DNA from: JBGSKV01 sp041740975
GTDB taxonomy: Bacteria > Bdellovibrionota_B > Oligoflexia > Oligoflexales > JALZUQ01
Assembly: GCA_041740975.1 (NCBI GenBank)
Contig: JBGSKV010000022.1
Span: 1-30,442 of the forward strand
DNA length: 30,442 nucleotides
Reading direction: 5' to 3'
The position numbers and the translations under genes were made by a program. Position 1 is the stretch's first letter, and each line of letters opens with the position of its first letter. Positions 1-8,014 of this stretch are shown in pieces. The notes beneath the pieces are model-generated. The model had not been told where the DNA came from, did no database searches, and saw only the letters and a list, made by a program, of their open reading frames with translations.

Positions 1-1044
1 AATAAGCTTCACGTCTTGAACGCGAGACTTAGGACAGACCATAATCGCGCCTTCCGAAGCCACGACGACAATATCTTCTAGGCCAATTGCCGCAATCAGC
101 GGGCCATCCGAGTCAAATACCGAATCCCTGCATTCTAAAGCGAGGACTTCACCCGAGGTATAATTTCCTTCACCATCGACGCCTAAGCTTTGCGGCAGGG
201 CATCCCAGCTGCCAATATCTTGCCATCCGACATCGGCACTTAAAACGAGAATATGCGATGACTTTTCAAAAACAGCGTGATCGATCGACTTCGTTTCCAA
301 GGACGCGTACACTTCCTCAAGTTTATCAAAAGGCACATTCTGAAAACTTTCAAATTCCTCTAATAGCGACGAAAGTTTTTCAAATGTAGCCGGCAAATGA
401 ACTTGCATTTCCCTGATTACGGCCGAAACTTTCCAAGCAAAAATGCCTGCATTCCATAAGAACTTATTCGAACTTACAAATCGCTTGGCCACCTTCATCT
501 CTGGTTTTTCGCGAAAACTTTTGACTCTAAAGGTTTCTTTATAACCCTTAAGAGCAGGCCCCATTTCAATATATCCATAGGCCGTTTCAGGATGATCTGG
601 TTTGATGCCAACTAAAACAATACCCTCTTGTTCTTCTGCGACTTTGGCTGCTAAGGCCATCGTTTTTTTAAAGACACTTACTTTTTTAATAACGTGATCA
701 GCATGCAGTGAAATCATCACCGCTTCGGGATTCAACTTTTGTATTTCGAGCGCCGCCATGACCAGCGCGGCACCTGTGTTCCGCGCCAAAGGTTCCTTTA
801 AGATAGTAACGTCATAGGGTTCAGCGATCTTAGCGGTGGCCTTCGCCTGATCATGGTGAGTAATGATGAAACGCTGACCCGGCGCGACTAAGCCTTCGAG
901 ACGATCCAAAGTCATTTCGAGCATTGTTTTTTGCTTATCGACGATCGCGCAAAGTTGTTTGGGTTTCTTTTGACGAGAACGAGGCCAAAATCGCGTGCCA
1001 CTGCCGCCCGCCAAAATGACCGCAAAAAGTTGCTGCGTTGACAC
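1..1044 (-). CDS. manC: Mannose-1-phosphate guanylyltransferase (partial, 3' end outside window)
   Basis: This enzyme makes GDP-mannose from mannose-1-phosphate and GTP in the cytoplasm, supplying surface polysaccharide synthesis. The first 348 residues are visible and the frame stays open to the left edge. Residues 11-30 carry the nucleotidyltransferase signature, ILAGGSGTRFWP followed by R24 and PKQ (28-30). Near the edge the frame reads GLEDIVVV and later VCPKSRVQDVK, as expected for the end of the catalytic domain of this family, so little should be missing if it is the short monofunctional form. The start is GTG at 1042-1044, directly after the TAA stop (1045-1047) of the upstream bamB-like gene. 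There is no clear Shine-Dalgarno sequence, so translational coupling is likely. The family call is firm; mannose over glucose specificity rests on overall resemblance. Confidence 0.88.
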   Translation of the reverse strand, partial: MSTQQLFAVILAGGSGTRFWPRSRQKKPKQLCAIVDKQKTMLEMTLDRLEGLVAPGQRFIITHHDQAKATAKIAEPYDVTILKEPLARNTGAALVMAALEIQKLNPEAVMISLHADHVIKKVSVFKKTMALAAKVAEEQEGIVLVGIKPDHPETAYGYIEMGPALKGYKETFRVKSFREKPEMKVAKRFVSSNKFLWNAGIFAWKVSAVIREMQVHLPATFEKLSSLLEEFESFQNVPFDKLEEVYASLETKSIDHAVFEKSSHILVLSADVGWQDIGSWDALPQSLGVDGEGNYTSGEVLALECRDSVFDSDGPLIAAIGLEDIVVVASEGAIMVCPKSRVQDVKLI

Positions 1045-2154
1045 TTAGTAAACCCGATAAACGTAAATGTTTTTCAGACCTGAGTTAACGTACAAATTTT
1101 TCCCAATAACAAACGGCGCTGTTTTAAGGTTGGCTGACAAATAGTCCGACCACATTAAATTAAATTCAAGGTCATAGGACGAAATATCGCCAAACTCACT
1201 GGCCAAGATATAACGATCCGAGGACTTGACAATAAATGCGACTGGATGATGAGTCTTGACGGTTTTCAAAATGGCGCCACTGTTAACATCGATAAGAAGT
1301 AAAGCTTCTGGAGTTCCGACGAAAAGTTGATTATCAAAACTTGCCGACGTAAGGATTTCTTTTCCGATCACTTTTTGCCAATGGACTTGATCTTGATTGG
1401 GACGCATGGCTGTGATCACACCATCGTAACGCGACCCAATGAAACGGCCGTTGTTTACAAAGAAATGCCCCATATAGCCGACGAAACGGCTGCGCTTAGC
1501 TTGCGGAAACTCGCGCCAGTCGATTCGTCCCGTCTCTACATCCAGCGCTAGTAAAACGCCGTCAGTATTTGCCAGTACAATCTGGTTTCCCATGACAACG
1601 GGCGCTGCCCCTACGCGCAAAGACATTTCAGCCACAGCACCCACATCGGTGACCCATTGAGTCTTTCCAGTCTCAGTATGAATCGCATAGACGTTGCCAT
1701 TTGTCGCTTGCGCAATAAGCAAATCATTAACTTTTATAAAACTTCGAGTCGGAAAAGCTGAAAGTTGAACTTGCCAAGTCGGCTTGCCATCGGCCAATGA
1801 AACCTTCGCGATGGTTCCTGACGAAAATCCCAAGTAAGCAAAACCATCTCCGAAAACTCCGGCAGGAACCGCAAGCGAACTATCACTTTTAAACCACCAC
1901 TGAAATTCTAATGTTCCTAGATCAACAAAACCAACCCATTTGTCGTTAATACTGCCAATGACTTTGTTACCTGCCACAGGCACCCAACCGCCAAAATCTG
2001 CTGCGGCCAACGCTTTCTGACGATCCAACTCTCGATTAAAGGGAATAAAACCAATCCGAAGCGGTGCCGCCATATACGAAGGAGCAGCGGCTGTTGCCGT
2101 CAAAGCAATAAATCCATAAACGATGATTTTTTTGAGATTCAAATTTCCATCCAA
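1045..2154 (-). CDS. bamB: BamB-like PQQ beta-propeller protein, exported
   Basis: The 369-aa product has an N-terminal signal sequence (about residues 8-29, ending near SYMAA) followed by repeated beta-propeller blades of PQQ/quinoprotein type, for example VYAIHTETGKTQW, LLALDVETGRIDW and LLLIDVNSGAILK. In other bacteria BamB is an outer-membrane lipoprotein that helps BamA fold beta-barrel proteins. The gene directly upstream encodes a YfgM-like TPR protein, which is the classical yfgM-bamB order and supports the name. Unlike typical BamB, no cysteine is visible near the cleavage site, so lipid attachment is not supported. The assigned start is TTG (2152-2154). A second in-frame TTG at 2140-2142, preceded by GGATGG, would give a cleaner signal peptide beginning MNLKKII. 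The gene ends one base before the GTG of manC. Confidence 0.75.
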   Translation of the reverse strand: MDGNLNLKKIIVYGFIALTATAAAPSYMAAPLRIGFIPFNRELDRQKALAAADFGGWVPVAGNKVIGSINDKWVGFVDLGTLEFQWWFKSDSSLAVPAGVFGDGFAYLGFSSGTIAKVSLADGKPTWQVQLSAFPTRSFIKVNDLLIAQATNGNVYAIHTETGKTQWVTDVGAVAEMSLRVGAAPVVMGNQIVLANTDGVLLALDVETGRIDWREFPQAKRSRFVGYMGHFFVNNGRFIGSRYDGVITAMRPNQDQVHWQKVIGKEILTSASFDNQLFVGTPEALLLIDVNSGAILKTVKTHHPVAFIVKSSDRYILASEFGDISSYDLEFNLMWSDYLSANLKTAPFVIGKNLYVNSGLKNIYVYRVY

Positions 2155-2182
2155 TCAGTTCAAAACATTCGCAGAGGAACTT

Positions 2183-2998
2183 TTACATAAGCGCGATCAT
2201 GCCACGGGCCGTTCGCGATTCATCAGCAGTCGGATGGTTCTTTACGAGTTCATCCAAAAGCTTTTTAGCGTTTACGTTATCACTTTTGAACATATAAATG
2301 CGGCCTTTGTTTAGAAGAACAATAGGCTCCAATGATTTCTCATTTTTTGAATTGAGGGCCGTCAGAGTTTGTAAAGCAGCGTCATAATCGCCTAACTGCT
2401 CTTGGACGGATGCAAGCATCAACCGAACTTGCACATTGTAGAACTCATTTTTGGCGCCATTTTGTACGATGACTTGCAAGATATCACGGGCTTTGGCGTA
2501 TTCTTTCTTCTCCAAAAGATTGTCTGATGCTCGTAAACCTGCAATCCAACCTGTCGGCTTGGTTTTGTTTGCTTCAAAATACTTCAAATAGTCACCGGCG
2601 GCTTTTGTGTAATCGGGAGTGCCCTGGAGTTGTTTTTCGAGTGTGTCTTTTTCAGCAGTTAGGGCGGCCAAGGCAGGCGTACCTTTTTTTTCAGATTGAA
2701 TTTTAAGCTGTAGTTCAACTAATCTTCTTTGGGCATCTTCTTGGCTCTTAGACCATGTCATGGCCACTTCCTGATGCATCATATCGATTGCAGCCAAGGC
2801 ATTGCGTTCTTTTTCTTCCGCCTGTTCGAGGTAGTAATTCGCTCCGGCAATCGCTGCAATCGTTCCCACGGTTGCCGCTAATGCTAGAAGGAGTAGCGTC
2901 TTATTGTTTTCCATCCAACCGTAGGATTGGACAAAATGGCGCTGCAAAAAGTCAGGACCCTTCAATGCTTTTTTCATTTCTTTGGTCGATTGCGACAT
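2183..2998 (-). CDS. YfgM-like membrane-anchored TPR protein
   Basis: This 271-aa protein has a short cytoplasmic N-terminus, a single transmembrane segment at about residues 33-55 (LLLLALAATVGTIAAIAGANYYL), a charged helical stalk, and a C-terminal region with tetratricopeptide-like helical pairs (around residues 165-270, e.g. EKKEYAKARDILQVIV and EQLGDYDAALQTLTAL). E. coli YfgM has the same build and works as an ancillary SecYEG/periplasmic chaperone factor. The start ATG follows AAGGAG with a ten-base spacer, a good ribosome-binding site. The bamB-like gene begins 28 bases downstream, so the two are probably co-transcribed with manC. The role is inferred from architecture and gene order. 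Confidence 0.72.
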   Translation of the reverse strand: MSQSTKEMKKALKGPDFLQRHFVQSYGWMENNKTLLLLALAATVGTIAAIAGANYYLEQAEEKERNALAAIDMMHQEVAMTWSKSQEDAQRRLVELQLKIQSEKKGTPALAALTAEKDTLEKQLQGTPDYTKAAGDYLKYFEANKTKPTGWIAGLRASDNLLEKKEYAKARDILQVIVQNGAKNEFYNVQVRLMLASVQEQLGDYDAALQTLTALNSKNEKSLEPIVLLNKGRIYMFKSDNVNAKKLLDELVKNHPTADESRTARGMIALM

Positions 2999-3149
2999 GC
3001 CCAGTAGTCTCCTTAAAAAGGCTTTATGGTCTTAACGGTTTTACAAGCCGCAGACAATTCATTGTCAAGCTAACTGCAGCATGATAAATCTGGAACTATA
3101 TTATGAAAAGAACTTATTTTTACAAACGTTGATCATCGATAGGCCAAGC

Positions 3150-4562
3150 ATGTCTTCTCTTGTCCACATTCTCGATCAGGCCGGATATCTTCCTGCGCCG
3201 CAAGGTAAAGTCATAGAAGAGATCTGCCGCCACAGTGGTGTGCCCTTTGTGGGCAGCATCTTGGAACTCGGAATTGTTGATGAAGATGATCTTTATATAC
3301 TGTTCAAAAAGAACTCAACATATGCTGCATGGGATCACCTTGCCGAGTTCGATCGTGCCGCACAAAAACTTGCTTTTGATTCTATGCAAACGTTCCTCCC
3401 TGTCATGGAGGAGTTCGAAGTTTATCCGCTCGCACTCGATAATGGCGTTCTGATCATGGCCTGCACTGATCCTTCGGATCGTGAAATGATTCAGCAACTC
3501 GAATTTTTTATGAACTGTCGCATTAAGCCGATTCTCGCAAAAAAGTCACAAATACACGCTGCACTTCGCACGGTGAAAAGCGATTTTTTCCCGCGCCAAA
3601 ATAAATTTCCTCTAGAAAAATTATTGCCGCATGTGGCCAATGTTCGGCAGTTAAAACATCTCGTCCATGATGGTTACGATGTGCCAACGCTGGACGAAAA
3701 AATAAAAATCGTCTTGAACCGCAAAAAGGCCAAAGAAGACGAAATCCAATCGGCCGCCCAGGCCGCTAACACAGCCAATAATGAGAACCAAGAAAACTTT
3801 GTTTCTATTTCTGAAGTTCCAGATCTTAAAGAAGTTCTCGATGAGAAGCTTGTAGAAGAATCCACATTCGAAGCCGAAGGTCACTTGGCCGAACTTGCCA
3901 AGGAAATGACCGACGAATATGAGGTTTCTGAGGAGTCTAGTGTTTCGCAAGAAATACCAGAAGACGCGCCACCAAAAGTTTTTGTGGCCACGCGGCATCA
4001 CAAACAGCCACCGAGAATCAAATGGTCAGCAGATCCAGTGACGGTTGCGGTACAGAAAGCTCGCCTAGCGACTTACATTGCCCCGCACAATACGAAGTCC
4101 GTGCAAGAGTCGACAAAAGGGTTCGCTCTCGCTGGGCTTATCCAAGGTCTCGTCGCGATCAAGCTACCGAATGACCCGTCGTTTCAAGCGTTAGCCCACT
4201 GGCGACGCGCGGACGATAAGTCTATGTTCTACTGCGATGAAGGCATTCAGCACTACGTCAACGAAGACGTGAACAAGTACTTGGTGGAACTTGAATATGA
4301 AGGCTGCGAGACCATCGATCTCGACGCGAAAGATCCACCGGATTGTCTACGCCGTTTCTCTGTTTGGGCAAACTCGGAACAGTCACTTTATGTTTATCGT
4401 CAGTTATCAGACGATGCTGATGAAAGAGACTTGGTGCTCTTGGCAGTGGCGGATCGGTCTCTCATCGAAAATGCTGGCCTTCAAAACGAGATCAGCGAGC
4501 TGATGAAGGCTCTCGTCAACACCTTCGGCGCGCCCTCCAAACCGCCTGAGACGGAAGCTTAG
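3150..4562 (+). CDS. Stand-alone MshEN (GspE/PilB N-terminal) domain protein
   Basis: The first ~150 residues resemble the N-terminal domain of type II secretion/type IV pilus ATPases (MshEN/T2SSE_N), with a segment such as VPFVGSILELGIVDEDDLY and a second half including YPLALDNGVLIMACTDP. These domains bind cyclic-di-GMP or regulate partner ATPases. No Walker A or ATPase module follows. Instead there is an acidic low-complexity linker (about residues 200-285) and an unrecognised folded C-terminal region (about 315-465). I chose ATG 3150 because the similarity begins immediately after it. An upstream in-frame ATG at 3081 adds 23 residues in a stretch that may hold the promoter. The gene diverges from yfgM. 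A regulatory role is inference. Confidence 0.65.
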   Translation: MSSLVHILDQAGYLPAPQGKVIEEICRHSGVPFVGSILELGIVDEDDLYILFKKNSTYAAWDHLAEFDRAAQKLAFDSMQTFLPVMEEFEVYPLALDNGVLIMACTDPSDREMIQQLEFFMNCRIKPILAKKSQIHAALRTVKSDFFPRQNKFPLEKLLPHVANVRQLKHLVHDGYDVPTLDEKIKIVLNRKKAKEDEIQSAAQAANTANNENQENFVSISEVPDLKEVLDEKLVEESTFEAEGHLAELAKEMTDEYEVSEESSVSQEIPEDAPPKVFVATRHHKQPPRIKWSADPVTVAVQKARLATYIAPHNTKSVQESTKGFALAGLIQGLVAIKLPNDPSFQALAHWRRADDKSMFYCDEGIQHYVNEDVNKYLVELEYEGCETIDLDAKDPPDCLRRFSVWANSEQSLYVYRQLSDDADERDLVLLAVADRSLIENAGLQNEISELMKALVNTFGAPSKPPETEA

Positions 4563-4580
4563 AACGAATACATTCGTTCT
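4561..4580 (+). terminator. Hairpin overlapping the stop codon, possible terminator
   Basis: A perfect 9+2+9 inverted repeat (arms AGAACGAAT and ATTCGTTCT) starts inside the TAG stop codon of the MshEN-domain gene. It lacks a clean U-run, so a terminator role is only possible. A partial copy of the right arm (TTCGTTCT) recurs near 4624, just upstream of the next gene. Confidence 0.35.
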
Positions 4581-4693
4581 CCTTAACTTTCCCATCGCCC
4601 CATCTGCTTATTTATTGCGCAGTTCGTTCTAAAATGCTAGTAACTTCAGCCTCTCGAATCTCGATACATCTCGTTTATGCCCTGGAGTTAAAA

Positions 4694-5515
4694 ATGAAGA
4701 AAATTATTCTCGTTCTTTTGAGTCTTTTGAGTTTCCAATCTGTTTATGCCGAGGAAGTCACTCAGTCACGAGCGGAGACCCTTTACACTCAGCTTCGCAC
4801 CATAGCCACAACCAAAAGCGACTTGTACAACCAATATATTTTTACCCAAGAGGCAATTAAGCAATGGGTCACAGGTATTCAACCAGTTATGACGCTGCCG
4901 GTAGAAGGGCATACCTTCGCGCAGTTAAATTTGGGTTTTGATGTTTCAGAAATCGAAGAATTCGCCAGAAGAATTGGTGGCGACAGGCTTTCTGAACTAC
5001 CGTCGGGCGTATTAGTCCCCGTACTGAGTCTGATAAGCCTCAATCAACTCGAATCATTAAAAAAAGACTATTTTCTGAATCTGGAAAGTGATTGGGGCAA
5101 AAGTGTGATGGCCGCCATTGCCATTAAATCCGTTCTCATTAATCGTTACGAAAGACAACGTCGCAATCAGCAAAACTCAAGGCTGACCCTTATCGAATAC
5201 GGATCGCTCACCATGGGCGCAATTTTTGCTTATTTCGTCGGGACCAACACAGATGAATGGATCGATTTATTCGGCGGCAATCTTCAAGCAGCAGGCCTTG
5301 TGGCTGGTGGAACGATGATCGGAACAATGTTGATAGTTTTAAAACATCAACTCACGGCTATGAAGAATACGTATAACGAAAACAACTTACAATCGAGCGC
5401 GAGAAAACTGCGTGCGGAAATGCAGAACAATAGTCCATTTGCAGCAATTTGGCCGAAGGCGTGTCAAAACTTGTTTTGGGTTCATAAGATCGGTGGGGGC
5501 GAACATAATCTTTAG
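4694..5515 (+). CDS. Secreted/membrane protein of unknown function
   Basis: The 273-aa product begins with a clear signal peptide (MKKIILVLLSLLSFQSVYA, cleavage near residue 19). A helical periplasmic region follows, then two hydrophobic stretches around residues 168-185 (YGSLTMGAIFAYFVG) and 198-217 (AAGLVAGGTMIGTMLIVL), and a short charged tail. No family is recognised. I chose ATG 4694 over an upstream in-frame ATG at 4634 because it is preceded by TGGAG at a suitable distance and gives the signal peptide at the very N-terminus. The last ~20 residues look unlike the rest, and another frame offers a more natural-looking ending (see findings). It lies 131 bases after the MshEN gene on the same strand. 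Confidence 0.6.
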   Translation: MKKIILVLLSLLSFQSVYAEEVTQSRAETLYTQLRTIATTKSDLYNQYIFTQEAIKQWVTGIQPVMTLPVEGHTFAQLNLGFDVSEIEEFARRIGGDRLSELPSGVLVPVLSLISLNQLESLKKDYFLNLESDWGKSVMAAIAIKSVLINRYERQRRNQQNSRLTLIEYGSLTMGAIFAYFVGTNTDEWIDLFGGNLQAAGLVAGGTMIGTMLIVLKHQLTAMKNTYNENNLQSSARKLRAEMQNNSPFAAIWPKACQNLFWVHKIGGGEHNL

Positions 5516-5862
5516 CATGAAGTGTTTGGGAAGGTAGAGAGAGATGCGGATGGAAGTTGCTCGAATGGGGATTTTGGAAGCAACAGCAGATTGGAATAGT
5601 AACAACGGGGAAGTGGGATCAGTTCGTCGATTTTTTCTCTAAGGTGACGAACATAATGTGACCGAGCAGGGGCATTCCATCTCATCTCTCACGCCATATT
5701 TTGCATGAACCATGCCACGAGAACCCCCCATATAGATCAGGGGGTTACAGCCAAACTTCCAAACCGTATCGCTCAGAGTGACAGGCCTTCGTCGATTTCT
5801 TCGACGTTTATCTGGGGACACCCGACCGATTACGAATTAAAAACAGGAAAATGCTGCCCTAT
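5516..5862. other. Gene-free interval with inverted repeats
   Basis: This 347-base stretch between convergent genes has no convincing coding frame. It holds a small hairpin (AACCCCC at 5722-5728 with GGGGGTT at 5740-5746) and most of the large inverted repeat at 5808-5895. Open frames that cross it on the minus strand use the repeat arm itself and look like chance. Confidence 0.6.
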
Positions 5863-5895
5863 TTAATTCGTAATCGGTCGGGTGTCCCCGGATAA
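5808..5895. repeat. 34-bp inverted repeat with 20-nt loop
   Basis: The arms are 5808-5841 and 5862-5895, with a 20-nt spacer. They pair perfectly except for one T/G at 5813/5890. Each arm begins with the CCGGGGACACCCGAC-type head (CTGGGG in the left arm) that recurs at 9606, 10904 and 12081, then diverges into CGATTACGAATTAAA. The right arm lies inside the 3' end of the cytochrome-like gene and provides its last codons and stop. The structure could work as a bidirectional terminator, but it lacks U-runs and looks more like two inverted copies of a dispersed repeat. Confidence 0.9.
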
Positions 5896-7080
5896 CAATT
5901 CATGACAAACGCTCTCAGGGGTTTCCGACCGCGCTCCATGGGTAAGCTTGGCACTGTCCGGCACCATCGCCTTTAAAACTTCGGCATTCGGTGAGTTGTG
6001 AATCAAGTAATAAGCCAGTCGGTTGAGGCCAAGGGCACCAGAAGCCTGAAACAAGATGCTGGACTGCGCAGGACGACGGCTGGTGGACCATTCTTTGTCG
6101 TTCACCTTAGAGCCTGATTTCTTCAAAAAATAACGCACTAAAGCCAGACGACGAGGATCTTCCTGATTGAGAAGCGTGCCAAACGCCATCGTTCCGTCCG
6201 CCCGACGTTGGTAGGAAATGTTTTGGTTATTGGTGACGTTCACATCTTCAATAAGCCGAATTGCATCCGCATAATATTCTTCCAATGTGGATTTGCGAAT
6301 CAACTCAAATGCTTGCTCATCGTCGAAAGAAAAAGTCTCAATTGGGCAATCTAATAACGCCGCAATTACTGGTCTTTCCACTTTTCGATACGCCCGGTCA
6401 TTTAAAAGCTGGCGGGAAATACGCGCCATATTGAGCTCCCAAATATCCATCGTCACACCGATATCACTGGTGCCTTCGGGAGCTCGGATGTGATCCCGAA
6501 TACTATGTCCGTCGACGATACCTGGCCATAATCTATAAATGGCCCAGTTATGACGAGTGCGGTGACACGAAACACAATTGCGCTGGTTTTTGACCACAAT
6601 GGGTTTGCCGCTTCGATATTCAATAAGATAAAAATTCATCTCTGCAGTTTGGGGATCCGTATCAATCAGCTCCAAAGAGTTAAAAGCCCGCTGATGTTTT
6701 GGATCCGTGTAGTAAGCATACGCCATCGTTCCAGCTGTGTTCAAGACTCGCGGCAAATCAGGACTCGCGGCAGTACGAAAGATCGCACGCGACTCCCCCA
6801 TCAAAACTGAGCTGCGTTCGAATTCATTTTCCAATTCGGAGAAAAGTGGTTGCTGGAGTAACGATGTCACGCTCTTGATGCGGTGTTGACCGGAAGAGTC
6901 GCGTTCGTTAGCCAGTTCGAGAATTTTTCGAATATTAAAACGTTTGGCAACTTCGATATTGTTTTTGAACATCGGATGCCACTGCACCGGCGAAATATTT
7001 TCCTCAGGTTGCGCCGCGGCCATTCCACCAAAAAAGATGAGAACTGACAATAAGCAAATATTTACGATCAGTCGGAACAA
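5863..7080 (-). CDS. Periplasmic monoheme cytochrome c-like protein
   Basis: This 405-aa protein has a signal peptide (about residues 1-23, ending GMAAAQ) and a single CxxCH heme-binding motif, C169-V-S-C172-H173, within NQRNCVSCHRTRHNW. Exported proteins with this motif are normally loaded with covalent heme c in the periplasm. The rest, including an upstream region such as LPRVLNTAGTMAYAYYTDP, does not match a family I can name, so the redox partner is unknown. Translation probably starts at TTG (7078-7080), supported by GGGAGG five bases upstream. The last residues, GDTRPITN, and the stop codon are encoded by the right arm of the 34-bp inverted repeat, so the original C-terminus may have been replaced. 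Confidence 0.65.
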   Translation of the reverse strand: MFRLIVNICLLSVLIFFGGMAAAQPEENISPVQWHPMFKNNIEVAKRFNIRKILELANERDSSGQHRIKSVTSLLQQPLFSELENEFERSSVLMGESRAIFRTAASPDLPRVLNTAGTMAYAYYTDPKHQRAFNSLELIDTDPQTAEMNFYLIEYRSGKPIVVKNQRNCVSCHRTRHNWAIYRLWPGIVDGHSIRDHIRAPEGTSDIGVTMDIWELNMARISRQLLNDRAYRKVERPVIAALLDCPIETFSFDDEQAFELIRKSTLEEYYADAIRLIEDVNVTNNQNISYQRRADGTMAFGTLLNQEDPRRLALVRYFLKKSGSKVNDKEWSTSRRPAQSSILFQASGALGLNRLAYYLIHNSPNAEVLKAMVPDSAKLTHGARSETPESVCHELLSGDTRPITN

Positions 7081-7212
7081 GCGTTCCTCCCAGTAATCTC
7101 AGAAAAAGTGAATCTATGGATGTCATAATGCGACGCCCCGCGCTGAGTCAAGGTCAATTGCTGACAAATGTCTTTGATGTCGCCTTATCTGTAGGCAGGG
7201 CGATTCCGAGAA

Positions 7213-7662
7213 TTACGGATTGTTTATAATAAGTTTATGCTCAATCAACTGATCGACATTGACGGATCCACGCCACGTGTCGTCGTCAAGATTGTGAATG
7301 ATATCGACAATCACTGACAAACCGTTTGGCAACGTTCCACGAAGGACGTATTCGTCAAATCGCATGCGTTCATTAGAGCCAATTTTGGATGCTGTCGTAA
7401 AGGTCATAACGATGTCCTGACTACCTTTTTCAACGACTAAACTCGAGCCTTCCACAATACAGCGGTGAAGTTCAAAAGTTTGGTTCGGAACGAGCTCGCA
7501 GTTTTTCCACTCGCCTGGTGTCAAACTAAAATCTGATATAATAGAGATTGACTCGACTAGTTTACCGGTTAGGGCCGGTGGTTTGATTTCAGAAGCTAAA
7601 GCATGATTTGCAAACAAAAGCCCGACAAGAACAGCCATGACATTGGCCAAAGCATTACGCAT
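7213..7662 (-). CDS. Small secreted protein of unknown function
   Basis: The 149-aa product has a signal peptide (MRNALANVMAVLVGLLFANHALA, cleavage near residue 23). The mature part is about 125 residues, likely beta-rich, with two cysteines (in KNCELV and HRCIVE) that could form a disulfide. The ATG start is preceded by GAGGTGAGCTT, a good ribosome-binding site. No family is recognised. It lies upstream of the cytochrome-like gene on the same strand, with 132 bases between them, so joint transcription is uncertain. Confidence 0.6.
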   Translation of the reverse strand: MRNALANVMAVLVGLLFANHALASEIKPPALTGKLVESISIISDFSLTPGEWKNCELVPNQTFELHRCIVEGSSLVVEKGSQDIVMTFTTASKIGSNERMRFDEYVLRGTLPNGLSVIVDIIHNLDDDTWRGSVNVDQLIEHKLIINNP

Positions 7663-7738
7663 AAGCTCACCTCATTATTTTGTTTGGTAGATACTGAGGG
7701 GAGCCTACCACAAGTCCTTGCGAAGGCAAATATACTGG

Positions 7739-7987
7739 TTAAATTAACTGACCTGACTGATGCAGTTTATTAAGCTCTTGATAACCACCAATAAACTTAT
7801 TTTTTACAAAAATCATCGGCACCGTGCGGTAGCCGTTGTTTTCATCGGACAATTTATTGCGCAGTTCGTCGTTGTTTGTAAGGTCGATTTCGTCGAAAGG
7901 AATCGCATTGCGCTTTAATAAAGCCTTAGCTTGAACACAATAGCTGCAATAATTAGTTGTATAGACTTTGATATCGGCCATCATCAT
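7739..7987 (-). CDS. grxC: Glutaredoxin (Grx3-type)
   Basis: This 82-aa cytoplasmic thiol-disulfide oxidoreductase uses glutathione to reduce protein disulfides. The dithiol active site is C14-S-Y-C17, the cis-proline motif is T55-V56-P57, and the glutathione-site GG lies at 67-68 in FIGGYQEL. The size is normal for bacterial Grx3. Three consecutive ATG codons (7979-7987) follow AAGGAAGT. The spacing suits the third ATG best, so the real N-terminus may be two residues shorter. The rluA-like gene ends 27 bases upstream on the same strand, so the two may be co-transcribed. Confidence 0.9.
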   Translation of the reverse strand: MMMADIKVYTTNYCSYCVQAKALLKRNAIPFDEIDLTNNDELRNKLSDENNGYRTVPMIFVKNKFIGGYQELNKLHQSGQLI

Positions 7988-8014
7988 ACTTCCTTATCCT
8001 TTTTCTAGCACTCG

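Noticed and set aside
5722..5746. AACCCCC/GGGGGTT hairpin as a terminator or riboswitch
   Set aside because: Only seven pairs, no U-run and no adjacent gene start in a fitting orientation.
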